Source: Puniceibacterium sp. IMCC21224
GTDB lineage: Bacteria > Pseudomonadota > Alphaproteobacteria > Rhodobacterales > Rhodobacteraceae
DNA: 64,000 nucleotides
Reading direction: 5' to 3'
Assembly (NCBI RefSeq): GCF_001038505.1
Contig: NZ_LDPY01000001.1
Location: forward strand, 248,001-312,000
Part shown: piece after piece, positions 8,764 to 17,590 of the stretch
How positions within the stretch are numbered: position 1 is the first letter of the stretch
How the letters are laid out: each line of letters begins with the position of its first letter
Position numbers and translations under genes: made by a program
Notes under the pieces: generated by a model
Seen by the model: the letters and a program-made list of their open reading frames with translations, nothing else
What the model was told of the DNA's origin: nothing
The model's database searches: none

Positions 8764-9565
8764 TCTGTCCAGGCCTGTCGGCCCTAAAATCATTGCTATC
8801 GCCAATCAGAAGGGTGGAGTGGGAAAAACCACTACAACCATCAACCTCGGGGCGGCACTTGCCGAGCAAGGCCTCAAAGTGCTTGTTGTCGATCTTGATC
8901 CTCAGGGAAACGCTTCGACGGGACTTGGTGTCGACCCAGATGATCGCGTTTATACCACCTATGAACTGTTGCTGGATGAGGTGGATCTTAAAGACGTTAT
9001 TCAGATCACAGCCACGTCCAATCTGTCGCTGATCCCCGCAACGGTTGATCTTAGCTCTGCTGATATCGAATTGATCTCAAACGAAAAGCGCAGTTTCTTG
9101 CTGCACGATGCGCTACGGCAGCCAGCGATCGACGCGTTTGAATATGATTTCATTCTTATCGACTGTCCTCCGTCACTAAATCTGCTCACCGTAAATGCAA
9201 TGGTGGCAGCCCATTCAATCCTCGTGCCTTTGCAGAGCGAGTTTTTTGCCCTCGAAGGCCTGTCGCAGCTAATGCTAACCATTCGCGAGGTTCGGCAAAC
9301 AGCCAATCCAAATCTTCGGATCGAAGGTGTGGTTCTGACAATGTACGACGCCAGGAACAATCTGTCGCAACAGGTCGAAGCAGACGCCCGCGCCAATCTG
9401 GGCGAGCTGGTGTTTGCGTCTGTCATTCCGCGAAATGTTCGCGTCAGTGAGGCGCCATCGTTTGCTCAGCCCGTTTTGGCCTACGATACAACTTCCAAAG
9501 GCGCGAGGGCATATCGCGCCCTGGCTTTGGAACTACTCAAGAAAAATGCAAAACTTGCAGCCTGA
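8756..9565 (+). CDS. parA: Chromosome-partitioning ATPase ParA (Soj)
   Basis: Walker-type ATPase that moves ParB-parS complexes to segregate newly replicated origins. It has 269 aa. The deviant Walker A KGGVGKTTT is near residue 19, Walker A' is DLDPQGNAST and Walker B is ILIDCPPSL. No N-terminal HTH is present, as expected for chromosomal (type Ib-like) ParA. It starts within the last 8 bp of rsmG and parB follows 13 bp after its stop. Confidence 0.97.
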   Translation: MSDLSRPVGPKIIAIANQKGGVGKTTTTINLGAALAEQGLKVLVVDLDPQGNASTGLGVDPDDRVYTTYELLLDEVDLKDVIQITATSNLSLIPATVDLSSADIELISNEKRSFLLHDALRQPAIDAFEYDFILIDCPPSLNLLTVNAMVAAHSILVPLQSEFFALEGLSQLMLTIREVRQTANPNLRIEGVVLTMYDARNNLSQQVEADARANLGELVFASVIPRNVRVSEAPSFAQPVLAYDTTSKGARAYRALALELLKKNAKLAA

Positions 9566-9578
9566 AGAGGAATTCCCG

Positions 9579-10481
9579 ATGGTGGAAAAACGTGATACCC
9601 GCCGCGGCCTTGGGCGCGGCCTCTCGGCGCTGATGGCTGATGTTGAGCCGCATCTCGATACGACGGCTCAAGAAAATGACCGCGCGGATCGAGCAATCCC
9701 GGTTGAAAAGATTTTTCCGAACCCGGATCAGCCGCGCCGCACCTTCACGCCGGATCAGCTCGAAGAGCTCGCCAACTCAATCCGCGCTAAGGGAGTCATC
9801 CAGCCGCTGATTGTACGGCCCCGTCCCAACTGTGATGGGGAATACGAAATTGTTGCAGGTGAACGGCGCTGGCGTGCGGCGCAAATGGCGCAGCTGCATG
9901 AACTACCTGTGCTGATCCGGGATTTCGATGATACCGAAGTTCTCGAAGTTGCAATCATCGAAAACATTCAACGCGCCGACCTGAATCCGATCGAAGAAGC
10001 AGCCGGCTATCGCCAGCTGATGGACAAGTTTGGCCATACCCAGGAGAAAATGGCGGAGGCTTTGGGAAAATCCCGGAGCCATATCGCCAATCTTCTGCGA
10101 TTGCTCAATCTGCCTGACGATGTTCAGATATTGGTGACGAACGGCGATCTCAGCGCCGGCCATGCCCGGGCCCTGATCACGGCGACGAACCCATCGTCGC
10201 TGGCATCAGACGTGGTCAAGAAGGGACTTTCGGTTCGGGCAACTGAAAAGCTGGTCAAGTCGCGCGACTCGGACGCCCCAAAACGCAGGCGACCCGAAGG
10301 CAGCAATGGGATCGAAAAAGACGCAGATACCAAGGCGCTCGAAGGAGACCTGTCTGCTGCGCTCAGCATGGGCGTGACGATAGAACATCTTCCTGGAAAA
10401 GAATCCGGTCGTCTAACGATCAGCTATGAGACGCTAGAACAGCTCGACGCGCTTTGCATGATCCTTAGCGCATCGCGCTAG
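9579..10481 (+). CDS. parB: Chromosome-partitioning protein ParB (Spo0J)
   Basis: CTP-dependent DNA clamp that loads at parS. It has 300 aa from ATG 9579, preceded by AAGAGG at 9565-9570 with 8 nt spacing; the open frame reaches back into parA but the family starts with RRGLGRGLSALM. The CTP-binding/ParB N domain contains GERRWRAA, followed by the HTH GKSRSHIANLLRLL and a C-terminal dimerisation segment. Cognate parS sites lie at 6267 and 8175 and probably 14773. The stop codon is 3 bp from the converging hemW stop. Confidence 0.97.
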   Translation: MVEKRDTRRGLGRGLSALMADVEPHLDTTAQENDRADRAIPVEKIFPNPDQPRRTFTPDQLEELANSIRAKGVIQPLIVRPRPNCDGEYEIVAGERRWRAAQMAQLHELPVLIRDFDDTEVLEVAIIENIQRADLNPIEEAAGYRQLMDKFGHTQEKMAEALGKSRSHIANLLRLLNLPDDVQILVTNGDLSAGHARALITATNPSSLASDVVKKGLSVRATEKLVKSRDSDAPKRRRPEGSNGIEKDADTKALEGDLSAALSMGVTIEHLPGKESGRLTISYETLEQLDALCMILSASR

Positions 10482-10484
10482 ATT

Positions 10485-11657
10485 TCAATCGGGTATCAGT
10501 TCCGCAACAACCGAATTCAGCACCAGCCGCCCACGGGCGGTGGTGCCCATGCGTCCATCGCGTCGCCAGATCAATCCAAGGGCCTCAAGACGGGAAACTA
10601 TTTCGGTGTCCAAGGCATCTGGTAGGATCGCGTCTAGACGTACCAAATCAAGGCCAGCGGAAATACGTAGCCCCATCATAAGGTATTCGGATACCATATC
10701 TCGGGGCGATACATGCTCGGTCGACATTTCTCCGGATCCAGCCTCGGCAGTCGCCAACCACTTTCCAGGCGATGACCAAGCTATTGTCGCTTGTTTCAAT
10801 CCTCCCAAAGTCAGACGGCCGTGCGCTCCTGGGCCGACACCGGCGTAATCTCCATACTGCCAGTAGATCAGATTGTGTCGCGATTCGGCCCCGGCGCGGG
10901 CGTGGTTTGACACCTCATAGGCCGACATTCCCGCTGCATCGCATAGATCCTGGGTCATTTCGTACAGGTCAGCGCCTAGGTCTTCGTCAGGCAAACCTTT
11001 CAACCCACCTCGGGCATATCGATCACCAAAGGCGGTTCCGCCCTCAATCGTCAATTGGTACAGCGACAGATGATCGACAGCCATTGCCAACGCTTCGGTC
11101 AATTCTGCCCGCCAGGCGTCGCGCGTCTGATCCTGTCGCGCATAGATCAGATCAAAGCTCACTCGATCAAACACACTCCGTGCGACATCAAACGCCTGTC
11201 GCGCCTCGGCGACGTCATGCAGACGACCCAACCGGCGAAGATCCGGATCGTTCAATGCCTGAACGCCCATCGACACACGATTCACGCCGGCATCTGAGTA
11301 GCCGCGAAAGCGACCAGCCTCGACTGAGCGTGGATTGGCTTCCAAGGTGATTTCGACATCGTTGGCAAGCGGCCAGGTTCGTCGCACAGTTTCAAGGATG
11401 GCGTAAACTGTTTCCGGCAGCATGAGGCTGGGTGTTCCGCCGCCAAAAAAGACTGAGTTCAATACCCGACCTTTTGTCAGTTTTCCGACACGCTCGATTT
11501 CGGAACACAAGGCCCGCGCCCAACGAACCTGGTCGATCCCGGACGTTACATGTGAATTGAAATCGCAATAGGGACATTTGGCCTCGCAAAACGGCCAATG
11601 GACGTACAGGCCAAAGCCGCCGTGCTGCCAGTCCTGAATCGTACGGGCGCTAGGCAA
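10485..11657 (-). CDS. hemW: HemW, radical-SAM heme chaperone (HemN-like)
   Basis: Radical SAM family protein formerly annotated as oxygen-independent coproporphyrinogen oxidase; HemW binds and inserts heme. From a TTG at 11657 it has 390 aa, with the Fe-S motif C24-x3-C28-x2-C31 in FCEAKCPYC, then GGGTPSLM. The TTG was preferred because GAGGG lies 5 nt upstream and it overlaps the rdgB stop by 8 bp, the same spacing as other pairs here; an ATG at 11735 would add 26 residues unlike the family. It lacks the extra N-terminal Cys region of true HemN (CxxxCxxCxC), so it is HemW rather than HemN. Expressed with rdgB and rph. Confidence 0.88.
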   Translation of the reverse strand: MPSARTIQDWQHGGFGLYVHWPFCEAKCPYCDFNSHVTSGIDQVRWARALCSEIERVGKLTKGRVLNSVFFGGGTPSLMLPETVYAILETVRRTWPLANDVEITLEANPRSVEAGRFRGYSDAGVNRVSMGVQALNDPDLRRLGRLHDVAEARQAFDVARSVFDRVSFDLIYARQDQTRDAWRAELTEALAMAVDHLSLYQLTIEGGTAFGDRYARGGLKGLPDEDLGADLYEMTQDLCDAAGMSAYEVSNHARAGAESRHNLIYWQYGDYAGVGPGAHGRLTLGGLKQATIAWSSPGKWLATAEAGSGEMSTEHVSPRDMVSEYLMMGLRISAGLDLVRLDAILPDALDTEIVSRLEALGLIWRRDGRMGTTARGRLVLNSVVAELIPD

Positions 11658-12261
11658 AGCAACCCTCGACAAGTTTGCTAAAGGCGTCCGCACGATGCGA
11701 GATACGATTTTTCTCAAATCGGTCCATCTCGCCAAATGTTATGTCGTATCCTTGCGGCTGAAACATCGGATCATATCCATGACCCTGATCCCCACGCATG
11801 GGCCAAACCAACTGACCTTTCATCACTCCGGGAAATACCTCGTCATGCCCATCAGGCCAGGCCAGAACCAGTGTACAGCAGAACTGGGCTAACCTTGGGG
11901 CAGGGGCCGCCTTGGCCTGAAGCAGATCGTGAACCTTGGTCATTGCCATCACGAAGTCCCGCCCAGATCCGGTTTCAGCCCAATCCGCTGTATACACGCC
12001 GGGCTCACCGTTCAGTGCATCAATAGCGATGCCACTATCGTCGGACAAGGCGGGCAGGCCGGTCGCCTGTGCTGCGGCATGGGCCTTGATCCGGGCATTC
12101 TCGGCAAAGGTGGTGCCGGTTTCGTTGGGTTCGGGCAGCCCCATTGCGGCTGCCCCCACCACTGCGACATCAAACGGCTGCAGCAGATCGGCAATTTCTA
12201 CCAGTTTCCCGGCATTATGCGTTGCCACCAGCAATCGATTGCCGTCAAAGCGCCGTGTCAT
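11650..12261 (-). CDS. rdgB: dITP/XTP pyrophosphatase (non-canonical purine NTPase)
   Basis: Hydrolyses ITP, dITP and XTP to the monophosphate, cleaning the nucleotide pool. It has 203 aa. The N-terminal [11 protein letters not shown], the metal-binding LSDDSGI, the [12 protein letters not shown] block and the C-terminal [11 protein letters not shown] are all present. It overlaps rph by 4 bp. Confidence 0.95.
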   Translation of the reverse strand: MTRRFDGNRLLVATHNAGKLVEIADLLQPFDVAVVGAAAMGLPEPNETGTTFAENARIKAHAAAQATGLPALSDDSGIAIDALNGEPGVYTADWAETGSGRDFVMAMTKVHDLLQAKAAPAPRLAQFCCTLVLAWPDGHDEVFPGVMKGQLVWPMRGDQGHGYDPMFQPQGYDITFGEMDRFEKNRISHRADAFSKLVEGCFA

Positions 12262-12971
12262 GCGACGGCTTTCAACTGTGCTTCGACCAGCTGAGCGACG
12301 CCGGCTTCTGCCAGATCCATCAATTGACCCATCTGCGCGCGGGAAAAAGTGGACCCCTCGGCCGACATTTGTACTTCGATCAATTGGCCGTCAGCCCGCA
12401 GGATGAAATTGCCGTCGACTCCGGCTTCGCTGTCCTCGGGATAATCCAGATCCAGCACGGGCTGGCCTGCGTAGATCCCGCAACTAACTGCCGCGACAGG
12501 CGAGATCAGCGGATCGCTCACAATCATGCGCGCCTTGATCAGTTTGTTGACAGCAAGTTTTAGCGCAACCCAGCCGCCCGTGATCGACGCACACCGGGTG
12601 CCACCGTCAGCCTGAATGACGTCGCAGTCTACCGTTATCTGTCTCTCACCCAGCGCAACGCGGTCGACTCCGGCACGCAGGCTGCGGCCGATCAGGCGCT
12701 GAATCTCGACTGTGCGTCCGCCCTGTTTTCCGGTCGTCGCTTCGCGCCGCATCCGGCTGGTGGTCGACCGAGGCAACATGCCGTATTCCGCTGTGACCCA
12801 GCCCAGGCCCGATCCCTTGATGAACGGCGGCACGCGGTCTTCGATTGTAGCGGTGCACAGCACGTGGGTGTCACCCATCCGGATCATGCAGGACCCCTCT
12901 GCATGTTTTGTCACACCGGTTTCGATTGAAACGGCGCGCATTTCGCTTAACACTCGTCCAGACGGTCGCAT
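12258..12971 (-). CDS. rph: Ribonuclease PH
   Basis: Phosphorolytic 3'-5' exoribonuclease that trims tRNA precursors. It has 237 aa from ATG 12971 (MRPSGR), the normal family start; the frame is open 48 codons upstream without similarity. Recognisable blocks are [29 protein letters not shown] and the catalytic region [13 protein letters not shown]. It is the first gene of rph-rdgB-hemW and divergent from hrcA with about 155 bp between start codons. Confidence 0.95.
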   Translation of the reverse strand: MRPSGRVLSEMRAVSIETGVTKHAEGSCMIRMGDTHVLCTATIEDRVPPFIKGSGLGWVTAEYGMLPRSTTSRMRREATTGKQGGRTVEIQRLIGRSLRAGVDRVALGERQITVDCDVIQADGGTRCASITGGWVALKLAVNKLIKARMIVSDPLISPVAAVSCGIYAGQPVLDLDYPEDSEAGVDGNFILRADGQLIEVQMSAEGSTFSRAQMGQLMDLAEAGVAQLVEAQLKAVA

Positions 12972-13076
12972 GGTTTTGTTCCTTATTCCTGACATCGCCG
13001 GGATAGGGCCCGCACTCTGACAACGCAACCCTGCCCGTATGTGCATGGCCACGACCAACCGGCCTGCCAACGGCGA

Positions 13077-13104
13077 TTGACCTTTGAACTTCAGCGCCTT
13101 TAAT
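13077..13104 (+). promoter_or_regulatory. Likely hrcA-grpE promoter
   Basis: TTGACC (13077-13082), a 16 bp spacer and TTTAAT (13099-13104, 5 of 6 to TATAAT). Transcription would begin near 13111, between the candidate start codons, which supports ATG 13127 rather than 13103 for hrcA. No CIRCE inverted repeat (TTAGCACTC-N9-GAGTGCTAA) is visible here. Confidence 0.45.
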
Positions 13105-13126
13105 GACCCCCGCAATGGGAAATATC

Positions 13127-14191
13127 ATGACTGACGGACGGAAAATATTTGACCAAATGAATGACCGCTCGCGCGAGGTATTTCGCCGTGTGGTAGAAGG
13201 CTATCTTGATAGCGGGGGGCCAGTCGGCTCCCGCACCCTTACGCGGACTTTGAACGAAAAGGTATCAGCGGCGACGATCAGGAACGTGATGCAGGATCTT
13301 GAATATCTTGGATTGCTCGACAGTCCGCATGTCAGTGCGGGACGTATCCCGACGCAGCTTGGCCTGCGGATGTTCGTCGATGGTTTGCTCGAAGTCCGGG
13401 ATCTTGATGTTCAGGATCGGGAAAAGATCGATGCAACAATGGAAGGCAAGTCCGACAATGTTGGCGGCTTGCTTGATCGCATCGGCTCGGCCCTGTCGGG
13501 GGTAACACAAGGCGCGTCGCTTGTTCTGACCCCAAAACACGAGGCGCCAATCCGTCACATCGAATTTGTCAGCCTTGGCCACGACCGTGCGCTGGTAGTT
13601 CTGGTGTTCGCAGATGGGCATGTCGAAAATCGTGTTTTCACGCCGCCGCCAGGTCAGACCCCGTCGTCGATGCGTGAGGCCGCGAATTTTCTGAATGCTC
13701 TGATCGAAGGTAAAACCCTGTCCGAGACGCGTACCGTCATGGCGCAGGAGATCGCAAACCGACGGCAGGAAATTGACAGCCTGGCCCATGATCTGGTGGA
13801 ATCCGGGCTTGCCGCTTGGGACAAGGACAGCAATCAATCCGACCGCTTAATCGTTCGCGGTCGCGCCAATCTGCTGGGTGAAAACGGTCAGGCGGACCAG
13901 CTCGACCGTATCCGCAGCCTGTTTGACGATCTTGAACGCAAACGTGATATCGCGGATTTCCTGGAATTGACGGAAGATGGCGAGGGTGTGCGCATTTTTA
14001 TCGGCTCAGAGAACAAACTTTTCTCACTTTCGGGTTCCTCTCTGGTGGTCTCTCCATATATGAACGCGGATCGTAAGATAATTGGTGCAGTTGGAGTCAT
14101 CGGACCCACGCGCCTGAACTATGGACGTATTGTGCCGATTGTGGATTACACGGCACAGCTGGTCGGCAAGCTGATCTCCGACCGCAGCTAG
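13127..14191 (+). CDS. hrcA: Heat-inducible transcription repressor HrcA
   Basis: Represses class I heat-shock genes by binding CIRCE operators; activity depends on GroEL. It has 354 aa from ATG 13127, chosen because GGGA is 6 nt upstream and the predicted -10 lies over the earliest ATG (13103); ATG 13115 is also possible. The winged helix carries SREVFRRVVEGYLDSGGPVGS (split here as two blocks), VSAATIRNVMQDLEYLGLL and HVSAGRIPT; the C-terminal GAF-like part ends with GAVGVIGPTRLNYGRIVP. It is co-transcribed with grpE, 9 bp downstream. Confidence 0.94.
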   Translation: MTDGRKIFDQMNDRSREVFRRVVEGYLDSGGPVGSRTLTRTLNEKVSAATIRNVMQDLEYLGLLDSPHVSAGRIPTQLGLRMFVDGLLEVRDLDVQDREKIDATMEGKSDNVGGLLDRIGSALSGVTQGASLVLTPKHEAPIRHIEFVSLGHDRALVVLVFADGHVENRVFTPPPGQTPSSMREAANFLNALIEGKTLSETRTVMAQEIANRRQEIDSLAHDLVESGLAAWDKDSNQSDRLIVRGRANLLGENGQADQLDRIRSLFDDLERKRDIADFLELTEDGEGVRIFIGSENKLFSLSGSSLVVSPYMNADRKIIGAVGVIGPTRLNYGRIVPIVDYTAQLVGKLISDRS

Positions 14192-14200
14192 AGGTGACGA

Positions 14201-14764
14201 ATGGCAGACCCAAGAAAAGATGACTTCCTGGATGATGTGGACGATGCCACAGCCGAGGAATACGCGGCAGATTTTGCCGAAATCGACGATGTCGAGGCCG
14301 AGATGGACGCCCTTCGGGCTGAACGCGATGAACTGAAGGACCGGTTCATGCGCGCCCTCGCCGATGCCGAAAACTCGCGCAAGCGGGCGGACAAGGATCG
14401 TCGCGAAGCCGAGAATTATGGCGGTTCCAAGCTCGCCCGCGATCTGTTGCCGGTGTATGATAACATGCAGCGCGCATTGGCTGCCGCGACCGAAGAGCAG
14501 AAACAAGTTTCCGCCGCCCTTCTTGAAGGGGTGGAACTGACGCTGCGCGAGCTGACCAACGTGTTCAAAAAGCACGGCATCCAGCCGATTTCGCCCGCCG
14601 TGGGAGATCGGTTTGATCCACAGCAGCATCAGGCCATGTTCGAGGCACCTTTGCCCGGCACCAAGGCCGGCGATATCATCCAAGTGTCGGCCGAAGGCTT
14701 TATGCTTTATGATCGTCTGCTGCGCCCGGCGCAGGTCGGTGTCAGCTCGATGCCCGCGAGCTAA
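14201..14764 (+). CDS. grpE: GrpE, nucleotide exchange factor of DnaK
   Basis: Releases ADP from DnaK. It has 187 aa with a very acidic N-terminus, a long coiled coil (about 35-95, RAERDELKDRFMRALADAEN in two segments) and the C-terminal beta domain with the signature near DIIQVSAEGFMLYDRLLRPAQVGVS. It lies 9 bp after hrcA. dnaK/dnaJ are not nearby. A strong terminator and a parS-like palindrome follow. Confidence 0.96.
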   Translation: MADPRKDDFLDDVDDATAEEYAADFAEIDDVEAEMDALRAERDELKDRFMRALADAENSRKRADKDRREAENYGGSKLARDLLPVYDNMQRALAAATEEQKQVSAALLEGVELTLRELTNVFKKHGIQPISPAVGDRFDPQQHQAMFEAPLPGTKAGDIIQVSAEGFMLYDRLLRPAQVGVSSMPAS

Positions 14765-14772
14765 GGCATCGC

Positions 14773-14788
14773 GGTTCCACGTGAAACA
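14773..14788. promoter_or_regulatory. parS: Probable third parS site (two mismatches)
   Basis: GGTTCCACGTGAAACA matches the parS consensus at 14 of 16 positions, with an intact CACGTG core. Unlike sites 1 and 2 it is intergenic, between the grpE stop and its terminator, so it is not constrained by coding. It lies 11 kb from oriC. Confidence 0.65.
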
Positions 14789-14795
14789 CAGGTAG

Positions 14796-14820
14796 GGCGG
14801 GGTTTCCCCGCCTTATTTTT
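14796..14820 (+). terminator. Terminator between converging grpE and mutS
   Basis: GGCGGGG-TTT-CCCCGCC (14796-14812) followed by TTATTTTTT, a classic intrinsic terminator for grpE. The T tract overlaps the last codons of the opposing mutS. Confidence 0.85.
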
Positions 14821-17461
14821 TGGCCAGCGCCTTTAATTCATACAGGGCCTGCAACGCTTCGCGCGGCGACATCTCATCTGGGTGCAGTGCCTCAATCCGT
14901 GTCTCTAGTTCGGATGGAGCGAGGTCGGGTTTCTGCCTTGGTGTCGGGGTCTTGGCTGCGATCGAAAATAGCGGCAGATCGTCGATCAACGCTTTTGGGG
15001 ATGGTTTTTCGCGTTCCCCCTTTTCAAGCGCATTCAACACGCTGCGGGCGCGTGCAATCACAGCGGCCGGCAATCCGGCCAGTTGCGCCACTTGCACACC
15101 ATAGCTGCGATCAGCGGCACCGGCGCGGACCTCGTGCAGAAAGATGACTTCGCCCTCGAATTCCTTGACCGTGACGGTGGCATTGCTGACACCGGGCAAT
15201 TTACCGGCAAGCGCGGTCAACTCGTGGTAATGCGTTGCAAACAGTCCCCGCACCCGGTTCACCGCCTGCAAGTGTTCTAGCGTGGCCCAGGCGATGCTGA
15301 GCCCGTCATAGGTTGCGGTGCCGCGCCCGATCTCATCCAGAATGACCAGCGCCCGATCATCGGCCTGATTTAGGATTGCCGCCGTTTCAACCATTTCAAC
15401 CATGAAAGTGGACCGTCCCCGCGCCAGATCATCCGACGCGCCGACACGGCTGAAAATCTGACTGACCAGCCCGATGTGCGCCGACGACGCCGGAACATAG
15501 GCACCGATCTGCGCCAGCAACGCGATTAGTGCGTTCTGCCGCAAATAGGTCGATTTACCAGCCATGTTCGGCCCGGTCAGCAATTGCACCGCCGCAACGT
15601 CATCTTCGGGAGACAGCTCACAGTCATTGGCGATAAATGCCGCGCCGCCCTGAGATTTGAGAGCACGTTCCACCACGGGATGCCGCCCACCGATTATTTC
15701 GAATGCACGGCTGGCGTCGACGCGCGGACGACACCAGTTCAGATCGCTCGCCAGATCCGCCAAACCGCTGGCCAGATCAAATTCGGCCAGCGCGAGAGCA
15801 GTTAGAGAAATCTCGGCAGCGCGATCCAGAACAGCATCTTTGAGACTATCAAAGAGCCGCTTTTCAATCTCGATCGCCTGGCCGCCGGCGTTTAGAATCC
15901 GGGTTTCCAGCTCGGATAATTCCACCGTGGTAAACCGCACCTGATTGGCAGTTGTTTGTCGGTGAATGAACCGTTCCGATAGTGGCGGCGCCAGCATCTT
16001 TTCCGCGTGGGTCGCTGTCGTTTCGATGAAATAGCCCAGAACGTTGTTGTGCTTGATCTTCAGTGACGAAACACTAGTTTCTGCTGCGTATTCGCCCTGC
16101 ATTCGAGCAATGACACCGCGCCCCTCGTCTCGGAGGGTGCGCGCATCGTCAAGCGCCGGATCATAGCCTTGGTTGATAAATCCGCCGTCTCGTGCCAGCA
16201 ACGGCGGTTCGGCAATCAGCGCATCCCCCAGCAACGCGATCAGCGACGTGTGACCATTTAGCGATGCGCGTGCGTCGGTTAAATGCTGCGGCAGGTCCAG
16301 CGAGGCTAACCGTTGCGCGATCGCTTCAGCTTGTTCCAGCGCATTGCGTACAGCTGCCAAATCCCGTGGTCCGCCGCGATCCAGTCCCAGCCGCGATAAC
16401 GCCCGGTCTAGGTCGGGCACATGTTTCAGTGCATCTCGCAGGAACAGAGCCGCATCCGGGATCTCAAGGCACCAGGTAACGGCCTGCTGCCGGGCTGTGA
16501 TGATGGCCAGTTCACGCGACGGGGACGTCACCCGCCGTTCCAGAAGCCGAGCGCCACCTGCCGTGACGGTCCGGTCGATCACCGACAACAGCGATCCGGC
16601 CCGGCCGCCGTTTAATCCATGGGTCAATTCCAGATTGCGCCGGGTTGCGGCGTCGATCTGCATCAAGCGCGACACTTGATCCTGGCGGGGGGGTTGCAAC
16701 AGCGGCAGCTTGCCCTTTTGCGTAATGTCGAGATAGTCGACCAGCGCGCCCATGGCGGCCACCTCGGTACGGGAGAACCGTCCGAACGCCTCAAGCGACT
16801 GAACGCCAAACAGGGCGCACATCCGAGCGTCAGCCCCTGTCGAGTCAAAGGATGCCCGGCCAAGCACCGTGGGAACGACGCCAAGATCGCTCAGCACCTC
16901 GCGCAGGGTGTCCGCAACCGAGTCCGACACCAACACTTCGGAAGGCGCCAGTCGCGCCAGTTCGGCCCCGATCCGGGCCTGTCCCAGCGACATCACGTGA
17001 AACACGCCGGTCGAGATATCGCACCAGGATAGCGCCCATTCGTCTCTGACTTGGCCCAAAGCTGCCAGATAGTTGTGCCTGCGGGCTTCTAACAGGCTCT
17101 CTTCGGTCAGCGTTCCGGGCGTGACCAGCCGCACAACATCGCGATGAACCACCGATTTTGCGCCGCGTTTTTTTGCCTCGGCCGGAGTCTCCATCTGTTC
17201 GCAGACAGCGACGCGGAACCCCTTGCGAATCAGCGTGAGCAAATACCCTTCGGCGGCATGAACGGGGACGCCGCACATCGGGATATCGTCGCCGTCGTGT
17301 TTGCCCCGTTTGGTCAGCGCAATGTCCAACGACGCCGAGGCAGCGACGGCGTCATCGAAAAACATCTCGTAGAAATCGCCCATCCGGTAGAACAGCAATG
17401 CGTCCGGATACTGCGCCTTGAGATCAAGATATTGCGCCATCATTGGCGTGACTGCGTTCAT
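14813..17461 (-). CDS. mutS: DNA mismatch repair protein MutS
   Basis: Recognises base mismatches and recruits MutL. It has 882 aa from ATG 17461 ([15 protein letters not shown]), preceded by an AGGGGG Shine-Dalgarno; a longer frame to 17530 is not family-like. The mismatch-reading motif [11 protein letters not shown] is near residue 28, the P-loop GPNMAGKST and Walker [12 protein letters not shown] are in the C-terminal ATPase domain, and the C-terminal dimerisation tail has [17 protein letters not shown]. It is a full-length MutS1. It is transcribed alone, convergent with grpE and divergent from maeB. Confidence 0.97.
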   Translation of the reverse strand: MNAVTPMMAQYLDLKAQYPDALLFYRMGDFYEMFFDDAVAASASLDIALTKRGKHDGDDIPMCGVPVHAAEGYLLTLIRKGFRVAVCEQMETPAEAKKRGAKSVVHRDVVRLVTPGTLTEESLLEARRHNYLAALGQVRDEWALSWCDISTGVFHVMSLGQARIGAELARLAPSEVLVSDSVADTLREVLSDLGVVPTVLGRASFDSTGADARMCALFGVQSLEAFGRFSRTEVAAMGALVDYLDITQKGKLPLLQPPRQDQVSRLMQIDAATRRNLELTHGLNGGRAGSLLSVIDRTVTAGGARLLERRVTSPSRELAIITARQQAVTWCLEIPDAALFLRDALKHVPDLDRALSRLGLDRGGPRDLAAVRNALEQAEAIAQRLASLDLPQHLTDARASLNGHTSLIALLGDALIAEPPLLARDGGFINQGYDPALDDARTLRDEGRGVIARMQGEYAAETSVSSLKIKHNNVLGYFIETTATHAEKMLAPPLSERFIHRQTTANQVRFTTVELSELETRILNAGGQAIEIEKRLFDSLKDAVLDRAAEISLTALALAEFDLASGLADLASDLNWCRPRVDASRAFEIIGGRHPVVERALKSQGGAAFIANDCELSPEDDVAAVQLLTGPNMAGKSTYLRQNALIALLAQIGAYVPASSAHIGLVSQIFSRVGASDDLARGRSTFMVEMVETAAILNQADDRALVILDEIGRGTATYDGLSIAWATLEHLQAVNRVRGLFATHYHELTALAGKLPGVSNATVTVKEFEGEVIFLHEVRAGAADRSYGVQVAQLAGLPAAVIARARSVLNALEKGEREKPSPKALIDDLPLFSIAAKTPTPRQKPDLAPSELETRIEALHPDEMSPREALQALYELKALAKK

Positions 17462-17590
17462 TTTAACCCCCTGAAGGCTGCGCCAGACCTTACAAATCCC
17501 ACCCGTTGCATGAAAGCCCAAACCGACCACAGTTGAGGTGTTGCCGCCCCTGCGCTAATACCACTGAGCTGCCAGGGGAGAACGCCGCAC

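Noticed and set aside
16990..17005. parS-like sequence GACATCACGTGAAACA in mutS
   Set aside because: Only 12 of 16 matches; the left arm does not match at all, so ParB binding is unlikely.
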